Source: Candidatus Omnitrophota bacterium (GTDB lineage: Bacteria > Omnitrophota > Omnitrophia > Omnitrophales > Aquincolibacteriaceae). Taken from it: a stretch of 55,066 nt of DNA. Shown one piece after another: positions 33,501-42,067 of this stretch (positions within the stretch are counted from its first letter, which is position 1; each line of letters starts with the position of its first letter). The position numbers were made by a program, and so were the translations under genes. The notes beneath the pieces are model-generated. The model searched no databases. It saw only the letters and a program-made list of their open reading frames with translations, and was not told where the DNA came from. The stretch is taken from NCBI GenBank assembly GCA_023247035.1, contig JAHFHG010000009.1, positions 1 to 55,066 of the forward strand. Direction: 5' to 3'.

Positions 33501-33548
33501 TGGATTGTTCTTCGAGCAAAGAGAGCCTAATCTGGGTGTCGTCACTTT

Positions 33549-33595
33549 CCCCTTCATTTGTCCTTTTTCTCGGAGACAACGAAAGGGGTTTTTTT
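33549..33595 (+). terminator. Riboswitch expression platform: terminator covering the btuB ribosome-binding site
   Basis: CCCCTT (33549-33554) pairs with AAGGGG (33583-33588), and TTGTC (33558-33562) pairs with GACAA (33575-33579). Seven T follow directly (33589-33595) and the ATG is at 33596. The 3' arm AAAGGGG is also the only ribosome-binding site, so one hairpin could both end transcription and hide the start. Confidence 0.65.
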
Positions 33596-35527
33596 ATGTC
33601 CGGGAACGAGCAATTCCTAAAAAAAAGTCTGTTTTGCGCTGCCTTCAGTGTTTCCTTTTTTTTCTTTCTAACCCATTCGTTTGCTGCGAGCGTTTTTGCT
33701 GCGAGCATTGATCGGGAAGATCAAGCGGCGCCCGATTCCAGGGCAAAGGCCGCGCCTCCTGTGACCACGGTAGTCTCCGCCAACCGCCGTCCCGTTCCCA
33801 TTGAAAAAGTCTCGCGCGCCGTGACGGTCATTACACGGGAAGAAATCGAAAGAAGCGGTAAGGTTTTTCTTCTCGATCTTTTACGCGGCGTTCCCGGCGT
33901 TACAGTGGTTCAGCTTGGAACTTTTGGGAGGGAAGCAAATGTTCTTATGCGGGGAATGAATAAGGAATCTACACTCGTGATGCTGGACGGAGTTCAGATC
34001 AATGATTCGAATCGGGCGCTGGCCGCTTTGCAGCACATGAGCGCTGCGGATATCGAGCGGATTGAAATTATTCGGGGCACGCAAAGCGTTCTTTACGGCG
34101 CCGATGCCGTCGGCGGAATGATTCATATCATCACCAAAGCGGACCGGAAAAAGGGCCTTCATGGCGGCGTAAAATTCCAGTACGGGACTTACGAGACTTT
34201 TTATGAAGAAGGAAATTTTTCCGCAGCAACGGAAAAATTATCACTTTCCGGCGCTGTCGGCCGGCTTGACACCGATGGGCTTTCCGAAAACGATGGGTAT
34301 GAAAACACAACCGCCCGCGGTCACGCGAAACTACAAGTTACGGAAAATTCAGATCTTGATGTTGCCTTTCATCATTTCAATTCTATTGTAGGCATTGAAC
34401 GGGGCATTAGCGGAGGCGTTTTTTTCGTTGACCCAAACGATAATAGCAGGGCGAACCAGCAAGTCTTAAATACGCGTTACACTTTATCCCCCACTGACTG
34501 GTGGGAGCAGTATGTTCAATATTCGCTCTTTCATGACGCTGGGTTAACCGTGACTCCCCGCGATCCGGGGCAGGCGCCTGGAGCTGACCGGAGCGCCCTT
34601 TTTAAGATCAATTCCAACCGGCATACGTTTGAATACCAATCCGATTTTTACATTCGGGATTTTGACGTGCTTACTGTAGGATACGAATTTGAGCATTCAA
34701 GCGTTGAGAGCAAGAGCAGCAGCAAATATGATCAATTGACGCGCAATCACGGATGGTTTGCGCAAAATGAACTGACGCTTTGGAAAATTTGGACTCTCGT
34801 CGCCGGGATCAGGCTGGACGATCACGAACTCTACGGCCTTGAGGCGTCGCCCCTTTTTTCGAGCGGCTTGTGGATCGAAAAAACCATGACGAAGCTCAAG
34901 GGGAGTTTTGGGCGGGGCTTCCGGTCCCCTACGTTTAATCAGCTTTTCTTCCCTAATTTCGGAGTACCGACCCTCCTGCCTGAGACAAGTTGGAATTGGG
35001 ACGGCGGCTTTGAGCAATTTTATTGGGATAAAAAAGGCAGTTTTTCGGCCATGTATTTTGATAATAGAAATAAAAATTTGATTTTAAATCTCACTAGAGC
35101 TACGAATATCGGGCGCGCCCGAAGCCAAGGAATCGAACTCGAGCACCGGATCAGAATTTGGAAAAATCTGCAGTTCAACACAAATTACACTTACACTCAT
35201 TCCATTGACAGGGATACGCAGAAGCGCCTGGCGAGAGTGCCGCGGCATCAGGGTAAGTTCGGTTTGACCTACGATTATCGGCGTTTTCATTTTTCCGGAG
35301 ATTGGGTCTGGGTTGGGCGGCGTGACGATTTGCTTTCGAGCGGCGGGTCGAGGCATATAAAATTGGATGAATATATGCGGCTCGACCTGGCCTTATTTTA
35401 TGACCTGACCGAATTTGTCCAGATCTACAGCCGGATCGAAAATGCAACCAACGACAAGTATTTTGAAGCCGTTGGTTTTGACATGCCGCACGCAGGCTTT
35501 TTCGTAGGAATAAAGGCGAAGCTTTAA
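33596..35527 (+). CDS. btuB: TonB-dependent vitamin B12 receptor BtuB
   Basis: A 643-residue outer-membrane receptor. The signal peptide spans about residues 1-33, with a duplicated FAAS cleavage region. A TonB-box-like TTVVSA follows, then the plug domain (AVTVITREEIERSG, LLRGVPGVTV, ERIEIIRGTQSVLYGADAVGG) and a 22-strand barrel ending in the aromatic C-terminal strand (GIKAKL). BtuB is assigned because it is controlled by a B12 riboswitch and heads the B12 genes. The ATG at 33596 is chosen by its ribosome-binding site AAAGGGG and by the signal peptide; an in-frame start at 33500 would lie inside the riboswitch. Confidence 0.92.
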   Translation: MSGNEQFLKKSLFCAAFSVSFFFFLTHSFAASVFAASIDREDQAAPDSRAKAAPPVTTVVSANRRPVPIEKVSRAVTVITREEIERSGKVFLLDLLRGVPGVTVVQLGTFGREANVLMRGMNKESTLVMLDGVQINDSNRALAALQHMSAADIERIEIIRGTQSVLYGADAVGGMIHIITKADRKKGLHGGVKFQYGTYETFYEEGNFSAATEKLSLSGAVGRLDTDGLSENDGYENTTARGHAKLQVTENSDLDVAFHHFNSIVGIERGISGGVFFVDPNDNSRANQQVLNTRYTLSPTDWWEQYVQYSLFHDAGLTVTPRDPGQAPGADRSALFKINSNRHTFEYQSDFYIRDFDVLTVGYEFEHSSVESKSSSKYDQLTRNHGWFAQNELTLWKIWTLVAGIRLDDHELYGLEASPLFSSGLWIEKTMTKLKGSFGRGFRSPTFNQLFFPNFGVPTLLPETSWNWDGGFEQFYWDKKGSFSAMYFDNRNKNLILNLTRATNIGRARSQGIELEHRIRIWKNLQFNTNYTYTHSIDRDTQKRLARVPRHQGKFGLTYDYRRFHFSGDWVWVGRRDDLLSSGGSRHIKLDEYMRLDLALFYDLTEFVQIYSRIENATNDKYFEAVGFDMPHAGFFVGIKAKL

Positions 35528-35632
35528 ACATGCCGGCGCGGGTTAATTTTTTGTTTTTAAAGAGCCAAGATTCGAGTATATTGAATGTTCAAATGTCCAG
35601 ACTGAAATTTTCATCACGAAAAGGAGAGAACA

Positions 35633-36130
35633 ATGCATTACTTTTTTTTGCCGCTCGTTCCACTGACGTTAGCAGGCGCCCTGTTTTTTAAAAGGCGGTT
35701 TGCCGCTTACGGGTTTCCCGTGATCCTGACTTTGATCAAACTGGCGTTTACAAAGCCTGCGCTGATCTATTTGTTTACCGCACTTGCCTTGGGTATTTTT
35801 GTGTCTCTCGTGCGCGGAACGCGCAAACAATCCGGGATCCCAATATTTTCCGTCCTTTTTTATGCGGCGCTCGGAGTTTTTATTTACGAGCTTGTCGGCA
35901 ATTTTGGCTTTTGGCTGCTCGGCAGCTGCGTCCCGGCCGAGGAGCGTTACTATCCTTTAAGCCTTGCCGGACTTGCCGCGTGTTACCAAGGCGCGATGAA
36001 ATACACCGGGCTTCATTTTATGAAAGCCGTTCCTTCCAGCCTGCTTCTCATTCCCGCGCTTGCGTGGATCGGGCGCTGGGATATCGCTGTTTCACTGCGC
36101 AGGCTGATTTCAGGCGCGTTTTCGAAATAA
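35633..36130 (+). CDS. DUF6580-like membrane protein, candidate corrinoid permease
   Basis: A 165-residue protein with five or six hydrophobic segments. The motif YELVGNFGFWLLGSC...YYPLSLAGLAACYQGAMKYT resembles the NFGvWL...YP.TLAGL.ACY.aA motif recalled for DUF6580-type proteins, seen next to cobalamin genes in other bacteria. Good ribosome-binding site AAAAGGAG. It lies between the B12 receptor and cobO, in a cluster without BtuC, BtuD or BtuF, so it is a candidate inner-membrane corrinoid transporter component. That function is inferred from position. Confidence 0.65.
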   Translation: MHYFFLPLVPLTLAGALFFKRRFAAYGFPVILTLIKLAFTKPALIYLFTALALGIFVSLVRGTRKQSGIPIFSVLFYAALGVFIYELVGNFGFWLLGSCVPAEERYYPLSLAGLAACYQGAMKYTGLHFMKAVPSSLLLIPALAWIGRWDIAVSLRRLISGAFSK

Positions 36131-36145
36131 CCTAATCCTTAAATT

Positions 36146-36721
36146 ATGCCGAAGCAGATTGATAAGGCGCCGCGCGCGCATCAAGTCATTAAAGAGTTCA
36201 AAAAGAAGGGCTTGATCCTCGTTAATACGGGCGACGGCAAAGGCAAAAGTACGGCGGCTTTCGGAACCGCGCTTCGTGCCTTGGGCCGCGGATACCGGGT
36301 CGCGATGGTCCAATTTATCAAGGGAAAGTGGAAAACGGGCGAGGTCGAAGCCGCTAAAACTTTCGGGGATCGGTTTGAAGTTTTTACGATCGGGGACGGC
36401 TTCACCTGGGACACGAAAAATTTCGAGCAGGATGTGAAGACCGCCGGGCGGGCGTGGGAAAAATGCAAAGAGATCCTGCACGATCAAGGGCATCAGCTGG
36501 TGATTTTCGATGAAATCAATTATGTCCTCAAATACAATTTCCTGGGAATTGCGGAAGTGGTTGAGGCATTAAAAAAAAAGCCGCCCTTCAAGCACGTGAT
36601 CCTTACGGGCGGGGGGGCGCCTCAGGAGCTTATCGAGGCCGCGGATCTTGTCACGGAAATGAAATGCATCAAACACCCTTACCAGCGGGGCATCAAGGCC
36701 CAGCCCGGGATTGAATATTGA
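36146..36721 (+). CDS. cobO: Corrinoid adenosyltransferase CobO/BtuR
   Basis: A 191-residue CobA/CobO-type enzyme, which attaches the 5'-deoxyadenosyl group from ATP to cob(I)yrinic acid diamide or cobinamide. The modified P-loop is NTGDGKGKSTAAFGTALRA. MVQFIKGKWKTGE, LVIFDEINYVLKYNFL and HVILTGGGAPQELIEAADLV are family motifs. ATG start 15 bases after the membrane-protein gene, with no strong ribosome-binding site. Part of the cobinamide-salvage operon. Confidence 0.95.
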   Translation: MPKQIDKAPRAHQVIKEFKKKGLILVNTGDGKGKSTAAFGTALRALGRGYRVAMVQFIKGKWKTGEVEAAKTFGDRFEVFTIGDGFTWDTKNFEQDVKTAGRAWEKCKEILHDQGHQLVIFDEINYVLKYNFLGIAEVVEALKKKPPFKHVILTGGGAPQELIEAADLVTEMKCIKHPYQRGIKAQPGIEY

Positions 36722-36731
36722 ACACAAAGCC

Positions 36732-36756
36732 CGAAATCCGAATATCGAAATCCGAA
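36732..36756 (+). repeat. CGAAATCCGAA direct repeats between cobO and cobU
   Basis: CGAAATCCGAA occurs at 36732-36742 and 36746-36756. The same 130-base gap contains related words in inverted sense (GGTTTCGAG, GCGTTTCGAAT). The gap interrupts an otherwise tightly spaced operon. Confidence 0.6.
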
Positions 36757-36851
36757 AAAGTCCCAAAGACTTAAGCGAGTCGTTTGAGTGATTAGGATTG
36801 GTTTCGAGTTTGAGGTTTTGCGTTTCGAATTTTAGGAGACATTTTTTTAAA

Positions 36852-37409
36852 ATGCGCATTCTTATTACCGGAGGCATCCGGAGCGGAAAGAGCCGGTACG
36901 CGCTTGACCGCGCCCGCTCTTTATTTCCGGATGAGCCCAAGTGTTTCATTGCAACGGCCGAGCCCTGCGACGAAGAAATGAAGGGCCGCATTTTGCGTCA
37001 TCAAAAAGAACGGGGAAACGATTTTGCTACCCTTGAAGCGCCCCTTCATCTCGCGGAAGCCGTGGCTCAAGCCCGGCAGGAATTTCCAGTGATTGTGATC
37101 GATTGCCTGACCTTTTGGATCAATAATTTGCTTTTTCGATTATCCGGCGATCCGGGCCAAATCGATCATCAGATCCAATCCCTTTTGAAAGTCATAACAG
37201 ACAATCATGAAAAGACTTCATTGTTGATGGTCACCAATGAGGTGGGCTGGGGGATCGTCGGAGATCATCCATTGAATAGAAATTTTGCCGATCGCCTTGG
37301 GGCTTTCAATCAAGCGGCGGGACGATTGTGCGAGGAACTGATCCTTGTGGTTGCAGGTGTTCCCATCTCCATTCGAGGAGGAATCGAAATTGCCGAACTG
37401 GATTTGTGA
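36852..37409 (+). CDS. cobU: Adenosylcobinamide kinase/guanylyltransferase CobU
   Basis: A 185-residue bifunctional enzyme, which phosphorylates adenosylcobinamide and adds GMP to give AdoCbi-GDP. P-loop GGIRSGKSRYALDRA, CFIATAEPCDEEMKGRI with the following histidine region, VIVIDCLTFWINNLL (Walker B) and VTNEVGWGIVGDHPLNRNFAD are all family signatures. The ATG at 36852 follows AGGAGA; an in-frame GTG at 36798 falls in the repeat-rich spacer and is not supported. It overlaps cobT by 20 bases. Confidence 0.95.
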   Translation: MRILITGGIRSGKSRYALDRARSLFPDEPKCFIATAEPCDEEMKGRILRHQKERGNDFATLEAPLHLAEAVAQARQEFPVIVIDCLTFWINNLLFRLSGDPGQIDHQIQSLLKVITDNHEKTSLLMVTNEVGWGIVGDHPLNRNFADRLGAFNQAAGRLCEELILVVAGVPISIRGGIEIAELDL

Positions 37410-38454
37410 GGTCAAAGAAATTTTGCCCTTGGAGCCGGGGTGGAGGCTCATCGCGCGCCAGAGGCTCAAGGAGCAGACAAGGCCTGAAGGCAGTCTCGGG
37501 CTTCTGGAAAGTTTTATCGAGAGGCTCGTTGCCATTCAAAAGAAGGAGCGGCCGGAGATCGAACGCAAACGCATCCTGATTTTTGCGGCCGACCACGGCG
37601 TGAGTGAAGAGGGAGTAAGCCTTTATCCCCGCGAAGTGACCAAGGCGATGGTCCGTAATTTTCTAAACGGCGGCGCAACCATCAATGCGCTTGCGCGTTA
37701 TATCCAGGCTGAAGTCTGTATTCTTGACGTGGGGGTTGACGCGGATTTCGAGGCTGACCCGCGGCTCCTGAGCGCGAAGGCGCGCGGCGGCACGCGGAAT
37801 ATGACTCGCGAGCCGGCGATGAGTCTGGAAGAGCTGGACCGCGCTTTGAATGCAGGCTGGGACGTTGTGCGGAAAGCCAAAGAGGAAGACGTGCAAATTT
37901 TAGCGCTGGGAGAAATGGGGATCGGAAATACAACCGCGGCAAGCGCTGTGGTTGCCGCCCTCACCGAACAAGATCCGGAGTCCGTGACGGGCCGGGGCAC
38001 GGGTTTGGACGAGGCCGGCCTCCTGCATAAAATCGAAGTGATCAAACGCGCCCTTCAATTGCACGAAGGATTTCTCAAGGATCCCTTGCGCGTTTTGCAG
38101 TGCGTCGGAGGCTATGAGATTGCCGCAATGACGGGGGCCGTTTTAGCTGCGGCGCGTTTTCAAATCCCCGCCGTGATTGACGGCTGGATTGTTTCTGCCG
38201 CGGCGCTGGCTGCTTCGCGTCTTAACGCGCGCGTCCTGGATTATCTTTTCTTTGCCCACCAGTCCGCAGAACGCGGGCACCGGCTTCTGCTCAAAATGCT
38301 TGAAGTCGAGCCGATCTTGAACCTTTCGATGCGGCTCGGCGAGGCAAGCGGCGCGGCATTGGCTTTGAGTATTTTAGAGGCAGGAATCCGGATTTATAAT
38401 GAAGTCAGCACTTTTGCCGAGGCCGGCGTGGCGAATCGTCAAAGTCGTGAGTGA
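37390..38454 (+). CDS. cobT: Nicotinate-nucleotide:dimethylbenzimidazole phosphoribosyltransferase
   Basis: CobT makes alpha-ribazole 5'-phosphate from NaMN and DMB. About 354 residues, the usual length. Motifs: RPEGSLGLLE, IFAADHGVSEEGVS, GEMGIGNTTAASAV, VTGRGTGLDEAGL, and the catalytic glutamate region MRLGEASGAALAL. Start choice: TTG at 37390, because GAGGAGG lies eight bases upstream; an ATG at 37345 would overlap cobU by 65 bases without support. It is the partner of BluB (DMB source) and CobS (acceptor) in the same operon. Confidence 0.95.
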   Translation: MPNWICEVKEILPLEPGWRLIARQRLKEQTRPEGSLGLLESFIERLVAIQKKERPEIERKRILIFAADHGVSEEGVSLYPREVTKAMVRNFLNGGATINALARYIQAEVCILDVGVDADFEADPRLLSAKARGGTRNMTREPAMSLEELDRALNAGWDVVRKAKEEDVQILALGEMGIGNTTAASAVVAALTEQDPESVTGRGTGLDEAGLLHKIEVIKRALQLHEGFLKDPLRVLQCVGGYEIAAMTGAVLAAARFQIPAVIDGWIVSAAALAASRLNARVLDYLFFAHQSAERGHRLLLKMLEVEPILNLSMRLGEASGAALALSILEAGIRIYNEVSTFAEAGVANRQSRE

Positions 38455-38457
38455 AAA

Positions 38458-39204
38458 ATGTTTGCGGAATTGATCGAGGCCGTCCGTTTTTTGACGATTT
38501 TCCCTCTGCCTTCATCCCGTAAGAATCCGCCCGCCGCCCTTGCGCGAAGCATGTTTTTCTTTCCCCTGGTCGGCGCTTTGATCGGAGGGATTTGCCTTGT
38601 TTTATTTTTGGCCGCCCGATCCTTTTTTCCTCCTTCCATTGCGGTTTTAGGCCTGCTTATTGTTTCTACGGTGACGACCGGCGGCCTTCACCTTGACGGA
38701 TTCGGGGATTTCTGCGACGGCTTTTTCGGCGCCGGGGAACGGACGGAAATTTTGCGGATTATGAAAGATTCCCGGATCGGGGCTTTCGGCGCGGCAGGAG
38801 TCACGCTGCTTTTGCTTTCCAAATTTGAACTCCTCCAAGTGATCCTGCCTCATCAAGGAGGATTTTTTTTGCTTTCCCTCGCAGCCGCGCGCTGGGCGCA
38901 GGTCGTGTTGAGTTTTTTTCTCCCTTATGCCGGATCGCAAAACGGAATCGGAAGCCTTGCCGCAGGCGAGGTGGGAATCCGGGAGCTTTCGGGGGCGACC
39001 TTTTTCTTGGTTTTGGCGGTTTTGGCCTTCGGGAAAAGGGGCTTGATTATTTTTGCGGCGCTTCCGGTTTTTCTTTTTTTATTGGGTTATCTTTTCAAGA
39101 AAAGAATCGGCGGAATCACGGGAGATCTTTTAGGAGCCGCCAGCGAGCTTACGGAGATTTTTGTTTTGGTGTCCGCGGCAGGCCTGCCGGAGTTTGGAAA
39201 ATGA
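38458..39204 (+). CDS. cobS: Adenosylcobinamide-GDP ribazoletransferase CobS
   Basis: A 248-residue inner-membrane cobalamin synthase with about six hydrophobic segments, joining AdoCbi-GDP and alpha-ribazole (phosphate). VRFLTIFPLP at the start, TTGGLHLDGFGDFCDGFFG (aspartate-rich catalytic segment) and MKDSRIGAFG are diagnostic. It begins three bases after cobT and overlaps the next gene by four bases. Confidence 0.95.
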   Translation: MFAELIEAVRFLTIFPLPSSRKNPPAALARSMFFFPLVGALIGGICLVLFLAARSFFPPSIAVLGLLIVSTVTTGGLHLDGFGDFCDGFFGAGERTEILRIMKDSRIGAFGAAGVTLLLLSKFELLQVILPHQGGFFLLSLAAARWAQVVLSFFLPYAGSQNGIGSLAAGEVGIRELSGATFFLVLAVLAFGKRGLIIFAALPVFLFLLGYLFKKRIGGITGDLLGAASELTEIFVLVSAAGLPEFGK

Positions 39205-40325
39205 TGAGTCTGCCGTCAAAGACGATAGAGCCGAAACACGGCGGCGACCTTCACTCTTTTTCAGAGCTTTTCCAAGTCAAAGAGGCGGGCGTTCTCGATT
39301 TTTCGAGCAATATCAATCCTTTAGGGATTTCAGAGTCCGCGCGCAGAGTTTATCTCGAATCGGCGGATGAATTAAAACGTTATCCGGATCCGCACGCGCG
39401 GGAATTTTGCCGCGAATTGACCCGCCATTTTCCTGTCCGGTATGAAAATCTGCTTGCCGGCAACGGATCAATCGCTTTGCTGAATCTTGCCATTGAGGCG
39501 CTTGCTCCGAAGCGGGCGCTCCTTGTGGAGCCTTGCTTTGTCGAGTACCGGCGGCTTCTTGAGCTTGAGGGCGTGAAGGTCCGAAGCCTGAAGCTCAAGG
39601 CCTCGGAGTCTTTTCGATTTAATTTATCCCGGATTTATGGAGCCCTCGAGGGGATGGATCTATTGATCCTAGGGCAGCCTAACAATCCAACCGGAACCGG
39701 CCTTGCGCGTCATGAACTTTTGGATTTGCTCGAAAGCGCGCGCCGCGCCGGGGTCTTTGTGATTGTGGATGAGGCCTTTGTGGATTGGCATCCTGAACTC
39801 TCCGTGTCGGATGAAGTTAAAGAGGACGGGGTTTTTTTAGTCCTCCGCTCCTTGACCAAGTTTTTTGGATTGGCCGGGATACGCGCCGGATTCGCAATCG
39901 GGCCGAGCCCGTGGATTGCAGCAATGAAGGCGCGCCAAGAGACGTGGTCTTTTAACCGAATTGCGCAAAAAATTTCGGTCGCCGTTTTACAAGACCGGGC
40001 GTTTCAGGAAAAGAGCCGTCAATGGTTCAGTCAAGAGACGGTTTGGTTTTATCATCAGCTGAAGTCTTTTCAATTTTTAAACGTATACCCGAGTCTCGCG
40101 AATTTTTTTCTCATTCAATTCAAGCAATCCAACGCCCCGTTCTGGGTGAGATTTCTTGCTCGTGAAGGAATCTGTGTAAGGGGGGCCGAGGATTTTCCGG
40201 GGCTGGATCATTCCTTTTTTCGTATCGCGGTCCGCTGGCGGCATGAGAATGAACGTCTGATCCGGACATTCGAGCAGTGGAAACAAAAAATAGGAATCCC
40301 CGCGGACTTGCCCGCGGCGCCTTAA
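39201..40325 (+). CDS. cobD: L-threonine-O-3-phosphate decarboxylase CobD
   Basis: A 374-residue fold-type I PLP enzyme of the class I aminotransferase family, the CobD type that makes aminopropanol phosphate. N-terminal HGGDLHSFSELF and LDFSSNINPLGISES are CobD hallmarks. The cofactor site is LAGNGSIALLNL, LILGQPNNPTGTG carries the PLP-contacting Asn, and the PLP lysine is in SLTKFFGLAGIRAG. The ATG overlaps the cobS stop. The function follows from motif and operon; a histidinol-phosphate aminotransferase is a less likely alternative. Confidence 0.92.
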   Translation: MMSLPSKTIEPKHGGDLHSFSELFQVKEAGVLDFSSNINPLGISESARRVYLESADELKRYPDPHAREFCRELTRHFPVRYENLLAGNGSIALLNLAIEALAPKRALLVEPCFVEYRRLLELEGVKVRSLKLKASESFRFNLSRIYGALEGMDLLILGQPNNPTGTGLARHELLDLLESARRAGVFVIVDEAFVDWHPELSVSDEVKEDGVFLVLRSLTKFFGLAGIRAGFAIGPSPWIAAMKARQETWSFNRIAQKISVAVLQDRAFQEKSRQWFSQETVWFYHQLKSFQFLNVYPSLANFFLIQFKQSNAPFWVRFLAREGICVRGAEDFPGLDHSFFRIAVRWRHENERLIRTFEQWKQKIGIPADLPAAP

Positions 40326-40359
40326 ACTCTTCTGCGCAGGCGGATAAAATTCTGAAAAG

Positions 40360-41319
40360 ATGCTCGCCATGATTTTCGCCTTCTTGCTGGATCTGGGCAT
40401 AGGAGATCCCGTTTATCCTTTCCATCCCGTCAGGATGATGGGAAAGGTGATTGAAAGAATGGAAGGAGCCCTGCGCCGGAGAATCCGGAATGAACGATTC
40501 GCCGGAGCCCTTTTGGCTTTGTCCCTTCCCGCGGTGGTTTTCGGCGGGGCTTGGGCCGTCATTTTCCTGCTCCAAAAGGTTCACCCGGCGCTTGCGTGGT
40601 TTATGAATCTCCTCGGCATTTATACGTCGATTTCGGTTTCTGATTTACGCAGCGAGGCTATGAAAATCTATCATGATTTGGGCCGCGGAGAGGTTGAAAA
40701 AGCGCGTATGGATTTATCACGGATCGTGGGCCGGGATACCGAAGCGCTGGATCAGAAGGGGATTCTAAGGGCTTCGATTGAGACCGTCGCCGAGAGCACG
40801 GTCGACGGTATTCTAGCCCCTTTGCTTTATGCCGCCGCCGGCGGGGCTCCGCTGGCGCTTGCTTATAAAGCGGTCAATACCCTGGATTCTATGATCGGCC
40901 ATTTAAACGAACGCTACCGCGATTTTGGTTTTATTGCCGCCAAACAGGATGAATTATGGAATTGGATTCCCGCGAGGATTTCTTATTATGGGATCGCCCT
41001 CGCCTCTTTTTTTATTCATCGCAAGGCAAAACAAGCGCTGGCCGCGGGCTGGCGAGACGGAATGGCCGCCGATCAGGGCAACAGCGCGATTCCCGAGGCT
41101 GCGTTTGCGGGTTCGCTTGGGCTCGAGCTCGGCGGGCCGAGCGCTTATCAAGGCCGCTTGGTCGCCAAGCCTTTTTTGGGTTTTCAAACGAAAAATGCGG
41201 ACCGTGAGGATCTTTTAAAAAGTATCCGGTTGATGATCGCGGTTTCCTGGATTGGTTTGTGTGCCGCCGTTCTCTTCAAGTATGCCCTCAGCCTGTGGGC
41301 CGCCTCATTTTTTAGATAA
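40360..41319 (+). CDS. cbiB: Adenosylcobinamide-phosphate synthase CbiB
   Basis: A 319-residue membrane protein that attaches aminopropanol (phosphate) to adenosylcobyric acid. DLGIGDPVYPFHPVRMMGKVI is the diagnostic N-terminus. RIVGRDTEALDQKGILRASIETVAESTVDG and AYKAVNTLDSMIGHLNERY are the conserved cytoplasmic motifs; several hydrophobic segments lie before and after. ATG 34 bases after cobD. Some literature calls this gene cobD. Confidence 0.95.
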   Translation: MLAMIFAFLLDLGIGDPVYPFHPVRMMGKVIERMEGALRRRIRNERFAGALLALSLPAVVFGGAWAVIFLLQKVHPALAWFMNLLGIYTSISVSDLRSEAMKIYHDLGRGEVEKARMDLSRIVGRDTEALDQKGILRASIETVAESTVDGILAPLLYAAAGGAPLALAYKAVNTLDSMIGHLNERYRDFGFIAAKQDELWNWIPARISYYGIALASFFIHRKAKQALAAGWRDGMAADQGNSAIPEAAFAGSLGLELGGPSAYQGRLVAKPFLGFQTKNADREDLLKSIRLMIAVSWIGLCAAVLFKYALSLWAASFFR

Positions 41320-41334
41320 GCCGGGAGATCGTAT

Positions 41335-42048
41335 ATGGGAAACGAATGGATCACTACGGAAGAAAAGAAAGCGGTTTATAAGACCATTTACGCCCGCCGC
41401 GATGTAAGAAGTCTTTTTACTCCGGAGCCGATACCGTCTGAAACGCTGGCCCGCATCCTTTCCGCCGCCCACCACGCGGGTTCTGTGGGTTATATGCAGC
41501 CTTGGAATTTTATTCTTGTGGAGGATAAGGCGCTCCGCCGGAAAGTTAAAGAGGCTTTTTTGCGCGAACGAAATGAAGCGGCGGTGCTTTTTGACGACGA
41601 AAAACGAATTCAATATCTTTCCTTCAAGCTGGAAGGAATTCTCGAGGCGCCGACCAATCTTATCGTGACTTCGGAATCGTCGCGTTTCGGCCCCCAGGTC
41701 ATCGGCCGCCGCAGTATGCCGGAAACGGATATTTACAGCACCTGCTGTGCCATTCAAAATTTGTGGCTGGCGGCAAGGGCGGAGAATATCGGGGTGGGGT
41801 GGGTGAGCATTTTAAAGCGCGAAGAACTCCACGCGATTTTTCAAATCCCTTTGCCTATTAAAATTGTGGCCTACCTGTGCCTGGGCTTTGTGACTCATTT
41901 CCCAGCGGTGCCGGATCTGGAGCGCGCGGGGTGGGGAAAAAGGCTTCCGCTGGATCAGCTTGTCTTCTTTGACGCTTGGAAGGGGCCGCCGTCCGAACCG
42001 AGGCAGGATCTGGCCGCCTTTTTAAAAAATGGGAAATCGCTCCCGTGA
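41335..42048 (+). CDS. bluB: 5,6-dimethylbenzimidazole synthase BluB
   Basis: A 237-residue nitroreductase-fold flavoprotein that uses oxygen to turn FMNH2 into DMB, the lower ligand of B12. YARRDVRSLFTPEPI (FMN contact), AHHAGSVGYMQPWNFI, LIVTSESSRFGPQV, TDIYSTCCAIQNLWLAARAE and GVGWVSI are BluB-type motifs distinguishing it from ordinary nitroreductases. Ribosome-binding site GGGAG. Last biosynthetic gene of the B12 operon. Its presence means the cell expects at least some oxygen when it makes its own lower ligand. Confidence 0.92.
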   Translation: MGNEWITTEEKKAVYKTIYARRDVRSLFTPEPIPSETLARILSAAHHAGSVGYMQPWNFILVEDKALRRKVKEAFLRERNEAAVLFDDEKRIQYLSFKLEGILEAPTNLIVTSESSRFGPQVIGRRSMPETDIYSTCCAIQNLWLAARAENIGVGWVSILKREELHAIFQIPLPIKIVAYLCLGFVTHFPAVPDLERAGWGKRLPLDQLVFFDAWKGPPSEPRQDLAAFLKNGKSLP

Positions 42049-42067
42049 TGAGGATCGAGCGAAGGGC

